Below the pieces are notes generated by a model. The model was not told the origin of the DNA, searched no databases, and worked only from the letters and a program-made list of their open reading frames with translations. From Paenibacillus paridis (lineage in GTDB: Bacteria; Bacillota; Bacilli; Paenibacillales; Paenibacillaceae), in the NCBI RefSeq assembly GCF_006345825.1, contig NZ_VCIX01000058.1, positions 1 through 43,146 of the forward strand: DNA of 43,146 bases, in the 5' to 3' direction. Shown one piece after another: positions 8,401-16,047 of the stretch. Made by a program: the position numbers and the translations under genes. Every line of letters begins with the position of its first letter. Position 1 is the first letter of the stretch.

Positions 8401-9626
8401 ATCAACATCCTGGCTGCCCTAACCTGACCGGAATAACCATTTGCTTCACCCCAAAAAGCATATAAATCACCATTGAATTGTTGCAGGGAAGGTTCCCAAG
8501 CTGTATCGACAAAACCGGCATTAATACCATTTGAACCACCATCATCTACAGATGACCAACTGGTTCTATCATACTTTTTTACCCGAATTTGAGCTCTAGT
8601 AGTGCCATTATCTTCGAGCCATGTAAGGTATAAATCATTATTAAACACCATCGGTTTAGGAAAAGATGCGGCCCTGTTAACATTTACATTTAAGCCAATT
8701 GAACCTCCGCCATCGACACTCGTCCAGCTTGCTTCATCATACTTCTTGACTCTAATCTGACTACTCTCATACCATGTTGCATACAGCTCATTATTAAATT
8801 CAATTAATTCGGGCGCTAATGCGTTGAAAGAAGGATCTACGTTTATGCCGTCGCTTCCTCCACCATCGACACTAATCCAACTGGAGCCATCATATTTCTT
8901 TACTCTCACTTGTGCAGCCCAACGACCATATTCATACCAAGAAACGTATAAAGTGTTGTTAAATACGGCCATCGTCGGATAGGTTGCAGAACTCAAAGGA
9001 TCTGCGTTCAAACCTGTAGAGCCTCCGCCATCGACACTCGTCCAATTGATACCGTCAAAGCTCATTACTCGAATCTGATTAACTCCGCCATCTACCTTCT
9101 CATGCCAAGCTACGTAAAGGTTGTTGTTCAATACGGCCATGCGTGGAGCAGACGATGTTGCCGAAGCGCTTCCATTCAAGCCACCTTCATCCACACTGAT
9201 CCAACTGGTTCCATCGTATTTTTTTGCGCGAATCTTACCCGTTTCCTCCCAAAACAAGTATAAAATATCCTCATATACAATTAAGGAAGGGTTAAGCGCT
9301 CGCTCTGCTGAATTTATATTTAGACCTGTCGCACCGCCTCCGTCTACGCTTCTCCATGTTGTTCCATTAAAGCTTTTTACTCGAACCTGATTAACTGACG
9401 ATGCCCTTTCAATCCAGGCTGCATACAGAATATTACGGTGTACAGCCGTACGCATAGCTTGCGGTGCATGACTCGAAGTGTTCACATTCAGGCCAGTAGT
9501 CCCGCCGCCATCCACCATAACCCAATTAGAAGCTGCTGCCTCAGCCGTTCCAGGCCCAGCTATCAACGTCAGCAGCATACTTACTATTAAAAGATAAATC
9601 AGCGATCTGCGTTTCAAAAGCTTCAT
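2415..9626 (-). CDS. Giant S-layer-type surface protein: propeller, 12 Ig-like modules, Fn3, 3 SLH
   Basis: 2,403 residues from ATG 9626, chosen because AAGGAGG precedes it and a signal peptide (MKLLKRRS...AEA, residues 1-31) follows; an in-frame ATG 17 codons upstream is less likely. Residues about 34-405 hold seven blades of about 52 residues with a VDGGGS..GLN...LYVSWYE...IRVKKYD pattern, probably a seven-bladed beta-propeller. Residues about 412-1684 are twelve 106-residue Ig-like modules with conserved LSYQWYSN and RYYYVVVTNTN. Next come a beta-sandwich (about 1690-1790), two Fn3 domains (about 1794-1962), a conserved pre-SLH domain (about 1985-2210) and three SLH domains (2214-2403) that would bind pyruvylated secondary cell-wall polymer. 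The layout suggests a long stalk holding the N-terminal propeller away from the cell, as an adhesin or binding protein. The ligand is unknown. The 5' leader is long (about 340 nt) if the promoter at 9973 is used. Confidence 0.93.
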   Translation of the reverse strand: MKLLKRRSLIYLLIVSMLLTLIAGPGTAEAAASNWVMVDGGGTTGLNVNTSSHAPQAMRTAVHRNILYAAWIERASSVNQVRVKSFNGTTWRSVDGGGATGLNINSAERALNPSLIVYEDILYLFWEETGKIRAKKYDGTSWISVDEGGLNGSASATSSAPRMAVLNNNLYVAWHEKVDGGVNQIRVMSFDGINWTSVDGGGSTGLNADPLSSATYPTMAVFNNTLYVSWYEYGRWAAQVRVKKYDGSSWISVDGGGSDGINVDPSFNALAPELIEFNNELYATWYESSQIRVKKYDEASWTSVDGGGSIGLNVNVNRAASFPKPMVFNNDLYLTWLEDNGTTRAQIRVKKYDRTSWSSVDDGGSNGINAGFVDTAWEPSLQQFNGDLYAFWGEANGYSGQVRAARMLIDADIPTISTQPANQVVNVGGTATLRVTAYTIDGGTLSYQWYSNTSNSTSGGTPVTGATSASYNAPTATDGILYYYVEVTNTNSRAVGTKSASITSNIASVTVNALVNAATPSIGTHPADATIEVGGTATLSVAASVSDGGVLSYQWYSNGSNSTSGGAFVNGARSASYNVPTATAGTKYYYVIVTNTNLSVSGTKTASVISGVAQVTVNTLVNAETPSIGTQPTDASVNVGGTATLNVTASVSDGGILSYQWYSNGSNSTSGGTLVNGATSASYNAPTATAGTRYYYVVVTNTNASVNGTKTASVTSGTALLTVNALVNAETPSIGTQPTDETVNVGGTATLSVAASVSDGGVLSYQWYSNGSNSTSGGTLVNGATGASYNAPTATAGTRYYYVVVTNTNASVNGTKSASVTSGTALVTVNALVNAATPSIGAQLTDATVNVGGTATLSVAASVSDGGVLSYQWYSNSSNSTSGGTLVNGATSASYNAPTATAGTRYYYVVVTNTNASVNGTKTASVTSGTALVTVNALVNAATPSIGTQPTDASVNVGGTATLSVAASVSDGGILSYQWYSNGSNSTSGGALVNGATGASYNAPTATAGTRYYYVVVTNTNASVNGTKTASVTSGTALVTVNALVNAAMPSIGTQLTDATVNVGGTATLSVAASVSDGGILSYQWYSNGSNSTSGGTLVNGATGASYNAPTATAGTRYYYVVVTNTNASVNGTKTASVTSGTALVTVNALVNAATPSIGTQPADATVNVGGTAALSVAASVSDGGVLSYQWYSNSSNSTSGGALVNGATGASYNAPTATAGTRYYYVVVTNTNASVSGTKTASVTSGTALVTVNALVNAATPSIGTQPTDASVNVGGTATLNVTASVSDGGLLSYQWYSNGSNSTSGGTLVNGATGASYNAPTATAGTRYYYVVVTNTNASVNGTKSASVTSGTALVTVNALVNAATPSIGTQPTDASVNVGGTATLSVAASVSDGGVLSYQWYSNGSNSTSGGTLVNGATSASYNAPTATAGTRYYYVVVTNTNASVNGTKTASVTSGTALVTVNALVNAATPSIGTQPTDASVNVGGTAMLSVAASVSDGGVLSYQWYSNGSNSTSGGTLVNGATGASYNAPTVTAGTRYYYVVVTNTNAGVSGTKTASVTSGTALLTVNALVNAETPSIGTQPTDETVNVGGTATLSVAASVSDGGVLSYQWYSNGSNSTSGGTLANGATSASYNAPTATAGTRYYYVVVTNTNAGVSGTKSASVTSNVVSVTATEVLTYEIEAIDHQNASVLTQGYGPGTQQSLVISVTNTGTGHLTGLSVAKGGADAEVFEISQPASTLNSGAPSTSFTVKVKDGLEAGSYTTTVTVSATHMSDRTFTVTQNITLPGVPASPTSLQAIARDRSVALHWEAVEHADAYEIYVATVSGDFSDSVATVRDTNYEVTGLTNGVIYYFAVKASNLGGSSPFSEEASTIPATVPLAPTNVRASAGDTIATVRFDAPADHGGSAILRYEVMTSPGGITVVGTTTQMEVTGLTNGTDYTFTVRAINSVGPGAVSAASHSVRPTASITTSPPQTSSPTMEWLKFLVNGQQVEQLGPVIATTLAGRTVITAELDSAKLTARLGQEKPGAVLSIVAANGSDMVNIKLNGQLLHDLKQKATTLVIQTEKMVFTLPAHSIYSDAIVADRLGSQILLQDVKVWLSVGHATSETSKRLQDAAERLDADIISPAITFAIKVEYGDKTEDEVRYSKYPDRLLAIAPEVDVNRITTAVALEPNGTIRHVPSRIVEVDGKRYVKISDLSNGTYAVIHHSQRFTDVEKHWSKPAVNDLGSRLILSAPVNGFFHPNRDITRAEFAGILVRSLGLSRVKGPMRFVDVKENEWYSGAVQTAYAYGLISGFGDDTFRPNDNITREQAFIMLAKAMMLIHTDKSQQLVNPSASLHRFVDSSSLSEWARSGTAMVVEAGLVLGRRENTLAPKAYITRAEVAMIVWKLLQQTKLI
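4600..8400 (-). repeat. Twelve tandem 318-bp Ig-module repeats
   Basis: Each unit is 318 bp (106 codons). The core TGATAGCTCAGCACACCTCC (plus strand) recurs at 318-bp steps. The modules nearest the propeller (about 7790-8400) are the most diverged and the internal ones nearly identical, typical of expansion and gene conversion within an array. Copy number is likely variable between strains and error-prone in short-read assembly. Confidence 0.95.
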
Positions 9627-9972
9627 AACTATCTTGTTCCTCCTTGTAATCCCATTTCTATTCTGAAAAAATAACAACCATACTCGACTACCCCACCTCT
9701 AAACTCTATCCCTCCCGTCAAAGATTTCGATACGATTCCTGTATTTTTTGTCAGAGTATTTCTGTGTTGGTCTGATTGAGTAATGCTGGCAGCAAAGATG
9801 GTGGACCACTTGCGTTACCTTGTGCTGAGTAATGGAGAAGAGTCCGGGGACATGATGTGGCTAAACTTATGTATTGACACAGAGGCATCTTGATTAGCAG
9901 CAATTAGATGTTGGAAAAAACCACATTTAAAAAGATCTAAATACTCGCTTTCCGTAAGGCAAATCTAAATTA
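9627..9972. other. Long leader of the giant SLH gene, no gene seen
   Basis: About 340 nt between the candidate -10 box (9973-9978) and the start codon. No open frame of note, no riboswitch fold recognised and no second promoter that I can defend. It may hold an unrecognised regulatory RNA element or a second promoter. Confidence 0.4.
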
Positions 9973-9978
9973 AGTATA
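9973..9978 (-). promoter_or_regulatory. Candidate -10 box of the giant SLH gene
   Basis: The minus strand reads TATACT, 20 nt downstream of the three-element motif at 9999-10043. The same distance separates motif and -10 box in front of the B-repeat gene. No consensus -35 is visible. Confidence 0.5.
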
Positions 9979-9998
9979 ACGGTTAAAAAACAAAAAAT

Positions 9999-10043
9999 GA
10001 CCTACCTAAGCGGGTAGGTCAACAAGGAAAAGGGGTAGGTAAA
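9999..10043 (-). promoter_or_regulatory. Three-element operator (copy 2)
   Basis: Read on the minus strand: ACCTACCC twice in direct orientation, 21 nt apart, then the inverted copy GGTAGGTC. From the start of the second direct copy to the end of the inverted copy is 21 nt, exactly as in the copy at 1888-1936. Probably an activator site shared by the two large surface-protein genes. Confidence 0.6.
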
Positions 10044-10053
10044 CGTAGGCGTC

Positions 10054-10152
10054 CTATAATTATATTTCTAACTAACTTGTCTCCCACAAGCTCTAAAAGA
10101 CCCGCTATAATCACATTTCTAACTAATTTCGCTCTAAAGGGACTCTAAAAGT
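10054..10152. repeat. Pair of imperfect 51-bp tandem repeats
   Basis: CTATAATNAYATTTCTAACT begins at 10054 and again at 10105, and both units end with CTCTAAAAG. They lie directly upstream of the three-element operator. Function unknown; each unit contains a TATAAT-like string. Confidence 0.6.
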
Positions 10153-10188
10153 CAGGCCACAGTCTGCTCGGTCATTATATTTTATTTT

Positions 10189-10703
10189 TTAACACAAGAA
10201 TATTTTGGCCCTGTTGTTTGAACTGCACCCCGTCAAGTAGACAGTACAAATAAAAGCAGTCTCTCTAAGTAAAAGATTAATCATATGAATACTTATATCC
10301 GTAATTTCAGACTCCTCTAGATTTTGAAACCCTTCAATATTATTTAGATCGTAATAACGAAGAATGGAACTAATATTTTGGGCGAGAGTCTTAGGGATTT
10401 CATTTTCGGTAACTATCCCCCAGTCAACCCCCTGACGTTCCCAGTATACTTTCTCAATTTCAAATTTCTCTAAAACACGCTTGTCGGCTAAGTCATCTTT
10501 ACATTTTAATGTTCTTGCAGTATGAAGTATTTGACATCATGTAGTTCACCCAAATGATATTTGGCAATCCCCAAGTTATTAAAGGCTTCAAAAGTAGAGG
10601 TTATTTCGATGGACTGTAATAATATATGTGCTGCTTTTTCCCACTCTTTTCTTTCGACATAAATTTCACCCAACAAGTTAAATGGAAAGTAAGATGAAGT
10701 GAT
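10189..10703 (-). pseudogene. Truncated, frameshifted TPR-repeat protein
   Basis: Two minus-strand frames join into one protein-like sequence. The upstream frame (10703 to about 10540) has TPR-like text (LLGEIYVERKEWEKAAHILL, FEAFNNLGIAKYHLGEL) but no start codon and an in-frame stop just before it. After a frameshift near 10540 the second frame continues through CKDDLADKRVLEKFEIEKVY to a TAA at 10189-10191. The base composition is AT-rich compared with its neighbours. C-terminal TPRs of this kind occur in HTH/Rap-like regulators, but the N-terminal half is missing, so the original function cannot be told. Confidence 0.6.
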
Positions 10704-10740
10704 TTATATCGGGGCTAGGGGTTATAGCATTTCTCAATAC

Positions 10741-10779
10741 AAAAATGACTCTTAAGGATAAATATATCCCTAAGAGCCA
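10741..10779 (-). terminator. glmS terminator
   Basis: The stem pairs GGCTCTTAGGGATA with TATCCTTAAGAGTC around a short AT loop and is followed on the minus strand by a T run. It lies 65 nt after the glmS stop codon. Confidence 0.85.
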
Positions 10780-10843
10780 TTACTATCAAAATTTGTTTCA
10801 AATTATCAATCTTTATTATAAATTTTTAAAAGGAAACAACTCC

Positions 10844-12676
10844 CTACTCCACCGTCACACTCTTCGCCAAGTTACGCGGTTTATCCACGTCATGCTCAAG
10901 AGCAAGGGATGCATAGTAAGAAATCAGCTGCAGCGGAATCACCGACAAGGCTGGCGACAGGATTGGAAGGGTCTTCGGAATCGCGAACAGCTCATCGACA
11001 GATTTCGCTACCTCTTCTTCCGAGCCTTCGTTCGCTATGCCAAGAACGTGTGCACCGCGCGCTTTCACTTCTTTGATGTTGCTAAGCGTTTTCTCGTACA
11101 GCTCTTCCTGAGTTACCAAAGCGATAACCGGAATACCATCCTCGATTAGCGCTAGCGTACCGTGCTTCAATTCACCTGCAGCATAAGCTTCGGAGTGGAT
11201 ATAAGAAATCTCCTTCAGCTTGAGCGAGCCTTCTTGCGCGACAGCGTAATCTACGCCGCGGCCAATGAAGAACAGGTGTTTGTGGCTAGCAATTGATTCA
11301 GCAACCTGCTTAAGCACATACGCTTGCTGCAAAATATGCTCTACTTGTTCAGGCAATTTATGCATAGCTGTAATAACTTCTTCGATATATGCTGCTTCTT
11401 TTGTCTCCAGCGTTCCTGCAAGATGCAAGCCGAAGAGATAGAAAGCAATTAGCTGCGAAGTGTAAGCTTTTGTCGAAGCTACCGCGATTTCAAGACCTGC
11501 CCAAGTAATGAGCACATGGTCCGCTTCGCGGGCAACCGAGCTGCCGACAACGTTGGTGATGGCAAGCACGCGAGCGCCGTTGCGCTGTGCTTCACGAAGA
11601 GCCGCAAGCGTATCTGCTGTTTCGCCTGATTGGCTAACAACGATAACGAGCGTATCCGGTGTGATGATCGGCGAGCGGTAACGGTACTCCGATGCCACGT
11701 CCGTTTCTACCGGGATGCGTGCAAGCGATTCAATCACCGATTTGCCGACAAGTCCAGCATGGAATGCCGTACCGCAGGCCACGATGTGGACTTTGCGAAT
11801 CGATTTTATATATTCAGCTGACATACCCAGCTCTTTTAATTCAACGGATTTGCCGTCTTCGGAAATACGGCTCATCATGGTATCGCGGTAAGCCTTTGGC
11901 TGCTCATGAATTTCCTTCAGCATGAAGTGATCAAATCCGGCTTTCTCTGCGGTTACCAGATCCCAATCGACATGGAATATTTCCTTGGAAATACTTTCGC
12001 CTTCAGTCGTCATCACTTCGACAGCATCACGTGTCAAGATCGCCATTTCGCCGTCGTTCAAAATGTACACATTGCGAGTATGCTCCAAAATTGCCGGAAT
12101 ATCCGAGCCAATGAAGTTTTCACCCTCGCCAACGCCGATAACCAGCGGGCTTGCAAAACGTACCGCTACCAGGCGGTCCGGTTCAAATTCAGTCAATACG
12201 CCAAGCGCGAACGCTCCACGCATACGTTTCACTGCGCGTTGTACCGCTTCAACGATATTGCCGTCATACTCGTCTGCGATCAGATGGGAAATGACCTCCG
12301 TGTCGGTCTCCGATACGAAAATATGTCCCTTCGTCACCAGCTCTTCCTTCAGGTTTAGGTAGTTCTCAACGATTCCGTTATGAACGACTGAGAACTTCGC
12401 CGTGTTGTCCGTATGCGGATGCGAGTTCACGTCTGATGGTTTACCATGCGTTGCCCAACGAGTGTGGCCAATGCCGACAGAGCCTTCAAGCGGCTCTTCG
12501 CGCAGCAAGCCTTCAAGATTCGCCAAACGACCCTTCGACTTTGTAATTTCAAGCCCGTTCTTCGTAAAGACAGCGATACCGGCAGAGTCATAACCCCGGT
12601 ACTCCAGCTTCTTCAATCCTTCGAGCAAAATGTCCTGCGAGTCGCGTTTACCAATATATCCTACAATTCCACACAT
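10844..12676 (-). CDS. glmS: Glutamine--fructose-6-phosphate aminotransferase (isomerizing)
   Basis: Makes glucosamine-6-phosphate from fructose-6-phosphate and glutamine, the first step towards UDP-GlcNAc for peptidoglycan and wall polymers; cytosolic. 610 residues, the usual length. It begins MCGIVGYIG, with Cys2 as the N-terminal nucleophile of the class II glutaminase domain (residues 1 to about 215). Two SIS sugar-isomerase domains follow (about 285-420 and 455-595), with VSQSGETADTLAAL, TSQLIAFYLFGLHL and the C-terminal KPRNLAKSVTVE characteristic of GlmS. GGAGG precedes the ATG. It has its own promoter and a long leader with a glmS ribozyme, and is followed by a strong terminator, so it is transcribed apart from glmM although adjacent to it. 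Confidence 0.98.
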   Translation of the reverse strand: MCGIVGYIGKRDSQDILLEGLKKLEYRGYDSAGIAVFTKNGLEITKSKGRLANLEGLLREEPLEGSVGIGHTRWATHGKPSDVNSHPHTDNTAKFSVVHNGIVENYLNLKEELVTKGHIFVSETDTEVISHLIADEYDGNIVEAVQRAVKRMRGAFALGVLTEFEPDRLVAVRFASPLVIGVGEGENFIGSDIPAILEHTRNVYILNDGEMAILTRDAVEVMTTEGESISKEIFHVDWDLVTAEKAGFDHFMLKEIHEQPKAYRDTMMSRISEDGKSVELKELGMSAEYIKSIRKVHIVACGTAFHAGLVGKSVIESLARIPVETDVASEYRYRSPIITPDTLVIVVSQSGETADTLAALREAQRNGARVLAITNVVGSSVAREADHVLITWAGLEIAVASTKAYTSQLIAFYLFGLHLAGTLETKEAAYIEEVITAMHKLPEQVEHILQQAYVLKQVAESIASHKHLFFIGRGVDYAVAQEGSLKLKEISYIHSEAYAAGELKHGTLALIEDGIPVIALVTQEELYEKTLSNIKEVKARGAHVLGIANEGSEEEVAKSVDELFAIPKTLPILSPALSVIPLQLISYYASLALEHDVDKPRNLAKSVTVE

Positions 12677-12714
12677 AATTTAATAGGCCTCCGATTAGGT
12701 TATTTTCCCGCCCA

Positions 12715-12750
12715 AACCGGATGCCTGCCAATGCGTGGCACAGGCAATAT
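12715..12750 (-). other. Hairpin just upstream of the glmS ribosome-binding site
   Basis: The minus strand has TGCCTGTGCCA, a short loop, then TGGCAGGCA, lying between the ribozyme and the GGAGG of glmS. It would be on the downstream product left after ribozyme cleavage. A role is not established. Confidence 0.45.
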
Positions 12751-12854
12751 GAAGTTGTCACAAAGTAATCCCAATTATTGCGGAAAATGTAACCCCTCTG
12801 CCCATGCCCACCCATTGGTGGCATCTTGGACATACGGGAGAATGAATCATATAC

Positions 12855-13055
12855 GAAGCCTGCCGCACGATTGTATGACCGGTCGCCCGGCCGTTTTACG
12901 TAACGGCTTTCGGTTGGCTTATAATACCGGAAGGTCCCCGCCGAATGTTTCGAACACCTTCACCTCGTCAGCTTCCCGTATGAACACCCGCTTCAAGCTC
13001 AATCTTCCAAGCTCTACAACGAATCATTCATCACGCAAGCTCTGGCGCTTAACTT
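12855..13055 (-). ncRNA. glmS ribozyme (GlcN6P-activated self-cleaving RNA)
   Basis: In the glmS leader the minus strand shows the conserved ribozyme text in order: AAGCGCCAGAGCTTG, then TGACGAGG, GTTCGAA, ATTCGGCGGGGA, a P3-type CGGT/ACCG helix and a P4/P4.1 region (GCCGTTACG pairing with CGTGCGGC). Cleavage is expected between 13049 and 13048 (A then GCGCC). In the known class, binding of glucosamine-6-phosphate makes the RNA cut itself and the downstream mRNA is degraded, giving feedback on glmS. Boundaries at the 3' end are approximate. Confidence 0.92.
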
Positions 13056-13102
13056 GCTTAATTAACCTCGATCCTCGCTTTCCTTCTTGAATCACACTAC
13101 CT

Positions 13103-13131
13103 ATCATATTCATTTTCAACAAACTGTGCAA
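13103..13131 (-). promoter_or_regulatory. glmS promoter (sigma-A type)
   Basis: Minus strand: -35 TTGCAC (13126-13131), 17-nt spacer, -10 TATGAT (13103-13108). Predicted start near 13096, about 48 nt before the ribozyme cleavage site. Confidence 0.75.
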
Positions 13132-13163
13132 CCACTGTGTGAAAATATCCACAAGTATCTTCC

Positions 13164-13214
13164 AAAATAAGGAGTCGAAAGCCAGCCTTCTACACGATCT
13201 GACAGGCTTTCGAC
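13164..13214 (-). terminator. glmM terminator
   Basis: A 10-bp stem, GTCGAAAGCC / GGCTTTCGAC, with an 18-nt loop followed by a T-rich stretch on the minus strand, 16 nt after the glmM stop. It closes the cdaA-cdaR-glmM operon. Confidence 0.75.
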
Positions 13215-13230
13215 AGCATCTTCACTATGT

Positions 13231-14571
13231 TTAACCTAGCTCACTTTTAACGACGTCAGCGATTTGATCCACATAAGCTTCGACTTGTTCTTTCTCAGGA
13301 CCCTCCGCCATGACCCGGATCAATGACTCCGTGCCCGATGGACGAACAAGCACGCGGCCGTTGTCGCCTAGCTCAAGCTCTACGCGCTTTACGGCTTCTT
13401 CGATAGCCGTATTGCCTTGGTACAGGCTCTTGTCGGCTACACGCACGTTAACGAGCTTTTGCGGGTACTTGCGCATTAGCCCTTTCAGCTCGCTAAGCTT
13501 CTTGCCTGAAGCAGCAAGCGTATCCACCAACTGGAGAGCCGTAAGAATGCCATCGCCTGTCGTAATATGATCCAGGAAAATAACATGGCCGGATTGCTCG
13601 CCGCCCAAGTTAAAGCCGCCACGGCGCATTTCCTCCATCACGTAGCGGTCGCCTACAGCCGTTTGAGCGGTTTTCAGTCCGATACGCTCAGCGCCCTTGA
13701 AGAAGCCGATATTAGCCATCACCGTGGTCACGATCGTATCTTCCTTCAGCTTGCCTGCGCGTTTCATCGCATCGCCGATAATGCACAGAATGAAGTCTCC
13801 GTCCACTTCCTCGCCCTTCTCGTCAATGGCAATAAGACGATCGGCATCCCCGTCAAAAGAAAGTCCGAGGTCCGCGCCGTGCTGCAATACCTGCTCACGC
13901 AAATATTCCGGATGCGTCGAGCCTACGCCCGCATTGATATTCAAGCCGTCCGGCTCAGCGCCAACGGTAATAATATTCGCGCCAAGCTCGCGGAATACGG
14001 ACGGAGCAAGCTCATACGCAGAGCCGTTCGCGCAGTCGAGCACGATTTTCAAAGCGCTGAACTCGCCTTTAATCGTTGTTTTCAAATAATCCAGGTAACG
14101 CTGCTTCGCGCCTTTATCGCTTGATACCGCTCCGATATCGCCGCCCTCTGGGCGTGGCAATTCATCCGTGTCGGCATCGATCAACTGCTCGATTTCGAGC
14201 TCGGTATCATCCGATAATTTAAAGCCATCGCCAGCGAAAAATTTAATGCCGTTATCCTCAACAGGATTGTGCGATGCCGAGATCATAACGCCAGCATCGG
14301 CGTTCAATTCGCGCGTAATGTAAGCAACCGCAGGTGTCGATACGACGCCAAGGCGAACAACACTTGCGCCAATAGACAGCAAGCCCGCGATTAGCGCGGA
14401 CTCCAGCATTGGCCCCGAAATCCGTGTATCAAGCCCGATAACCACCTTTGGTTTTTTGGCTTGACGCGTCAAGACATAACCGCCGCAGCGGCCGATTTTG
14501 TAAGCTAGCTCCGGTGTAAGCTCGCGATTGGCTACGCCGCGCACACCGTCTGTTCCGAAATATTTCCCCAT
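13231..14571 (-). CDS. glmM: Phosphoglucosamine mutase
   Basis: Converts glucosamine-6-phosphate to glucosamine-1-phosphate, the step after GlmS on the way to UDP-GlcNAc. 446 residues from ATG 14571 (AAAGGAG upstream; [12 protein letters not shown] is the classical N terminus). An ATG 12 codons upstream is in frame but lacks a site. Ser100 in MISASHNP is the phosphoserine nucleophile, and DGDADR is the metal-binding loop. The C-terminal [12 protein letters not shown] binds the substrate phosphate. It follows cdaR after an 81-nt gap. In related bacteria GlmM binds and inhibits CdaA, so the operon joins amino-sugar flux to c-di-AMP level. Confidence 0.98.
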   Translation of the reverse strand: MGKYFGTDGVRGVANRELTPELAYKIGRCGGYVLTRQAKKPKVVIGLDTRISGPMLESALIAGLLSIGASVVRLGVVSTPAVAYITRELNADAGVMISASHNPVEDNGIKFFAGDGFKLSDDTELEIEQLIDADTDELPRPEGGDIGAVSSDKGAKQRYLDYLKTTIKGEFSALKIVLDCANGSAYELAPSVFRELGANIITVGAEPDGLNINAGVGSTHPEYLREQVLQHGADLGLSFDGDADRLIAIDEKGEEVDGDFILCIIGDAMKRAGKLKEDTIVTTVMANIGFFKGAERIGLKTAQTAVGDRYVMEEMRRGGFNLGGEQSGHVIFLDHITTGDGILTALQLVDTLAASGKKLSELKGLMRKYPQKLVNVRVADKSLYQGNTAIEEAVKRVELELGDNGRVLVRPSGTESLIRVMAEGPEKEQVEAYVDQIADVVKSELG

Positions 14572-14652
14572 AATAGATAATGCTCCTTTGTTATATGCTG
14601 CAATCATTGTTTTTGGTTAGTTGTTCCTGTTCCGCATTCATTTGAATTACCC

Positions 14653-16047
14653 TTATGCTCCGCTAGTTGCATTGCCGCCACTGTTACCGTTACCGCTCCC
14701 GTCGGTGGTAGCAGGGGTTGGCGTAGGCGTCGGGGTTGGCGTTTCCTCTGTCGGAGTTCCCCCGACCTCCTCGGATTCTTCCCCATCGGTGCCGCCAGCG
14801 GCTTCCTCCGCTACAATTTCAATCGAAACCGTAAGCGTCTGCCCCTCTGCAAGCACCGTCTGTACGTAGGATGGCACATCCACCTGCAGCGTCACCTCAT
14901 GAATGCCCGGCGCAAGCCCCTCTACGTTAGCAATGATGCTGATCGCCTCTGCCTTAAGTGCAGACAAGACCGACTCCGCACCGCTGACAGTTAAGTTAAA
15001 CTTCCCGTCCGCAGGCGTGCGAACTGTCGCAGTCGTACCGCTCGCAAGCCCTTCAATGGCGATTGGCATGTCAGTGAAGGTTTTCGTAATATTCGGCGCC
15101 ACGACTACCTCAAGCGTAACTTCGCCTGGATCAATCGACTTGATGCCGTCAATAGACTCAGTCTTCGCCTGTATGCTGCCGGACTGCTTCACCTTCGAGA
15201 GATCCAGCACGACCCCATCATAGACTTGAAGCCCGTCTAACGTCTTCTGATCGCCATATACGGTAACCTGATCGATCGTCGGCTTAACAGACACCAGACT
15301 TAATCCCTCCGGCAGCGTGCCCGTGTAGCGCACCTGAAGAGGCAGCTTCTTGAACGGAGGCGTAATCTTAACTTCTACATGTACGGTAGACGGAGAGATG
15401 ATCGCGTTCGTCATTTCAATGCCATCTGTATCATATACGACAACTTTTGCTTTTTTGTTCACAATTGTTTTATCTGCGCCTTCGACGTCTACCTCAGTCG
15501 TGACAAGCCCAACTCGGCTCATATCATCCTTCGGCAGCGTAACCTGTACGCCATCTGTAGGCGAAACCACGCTTGCAGCTCCTAGAACATAGCCGTCTGC
15601 CGGCTTGCCTTCGGTTACGACCTGCAGCTCAAAAGGCTTGGTCAAAATCTCTTCAATTTGCACCGTTACCGTCCGTGGTGACATTTTTACCAGCAAAATC
15701 CCCTTAGGCAGGTCTACGGTAAGCGGCAATTCCTGAATGCCGGGCTTTACGCCCTTCAAGTCCACCTTCACGACATAATCATCGGTGGAGGAAGCCTTAA
15801 GCAGATCAGTAAGCCTGCCCTGCACGTCGAGCCGTACGACGGTAGGCTCCATGGCTGTGAGCACGTATTTTTTGGTATCGAGACCATCTGGCGTAATGAC
15901 AGAGGCCTCAATCGTCTTGGTATCAATATTCGTAGTCATCGTCTGCGGCGACGTATCCGGATCAATATGTACAACCGCCCATAGCAGCAGCCCGACAATA
16001 ATCGAAATAATTTTCAGAGAGGTAGGATGGCTTAGCCACTTATCCAT
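14653..16047 (-). CDS. cdaR: CdaA regulator, YbbR-domain membrane protein
   Basis: 464 residues from ATG 16047, chosen because AAGGAGG lies 5 nt before it within the end of cdaA; an ATG 14 codons upstream would lie deep inside cdaA. One N-terminal membrane helix (about residues 10-28, LKIISIIVGLLLWAVV) is followed by four extracytoplasmic YbbR repeats, each ending in a pattern like GVKPGIQELPLTVDLPKG or GLAPGIHEVTLQVDVP. The tail (about residue 410 on) is acidic, then a PT repeat and a Gly/Asn-rich end. CdaR homologues bind CdaA and tune its activity. The start overlaps the cdaA stop by 8 nt, so translation is likely coupled. Confidence 0.95.
   Translation of the reverse strand: MDKWLSHPTSLKIISIIVGLLLWAVVHIDPDTSPQTMTTNIDTKTIEASVITPDGLDTKKYVLTAMEPTVVRLDVQGRLTDLLKASSTDDYVVKVDLKGVKPGIQELPLTVDLPKGILLVKMSPRTVTVQIEEILTKPFELQVVTEGKPADGYVLGAASVVSPTDGVQVTLPKDDMSRVGLVTTEVDVEGADKTIVNKKAKVVVYDTDGIEMTNAIISPSTVHVEVKITPPFKKLPLQVRYTGTLPEGLSLVSVKPTIDQVTVYGDQKTLDGLQVYDGVVLDLSKVKQSGSIQAKTESIDGIKSIDPGEVTLEVVVAPNITKTFTDMPIAIEGLASGTTATVRTPADGKFNLTVSGAESVLSALKAEAISIIANVEGLAPGIHEVTLQVDVPSYVQTVLAEGQTLTVSIEIVAEEAAGGTDGEESEEVGGTPTEETPTPTPTPTPATTDGSGNGNSGGNATSGA

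Noticed and set aside
1..10188. Prophage or integrative element carrying the surface genes
   Set aside because: No integrase, transposase, attachment repeat or phage gene was found, only decayed fragments; the window does not support more than an accessory region.
14604..14869. Short frames around the PT-repeat tail of cdaR
   Set aside because: Low-complexity coding sequence keeps several frames open; they are shadows.
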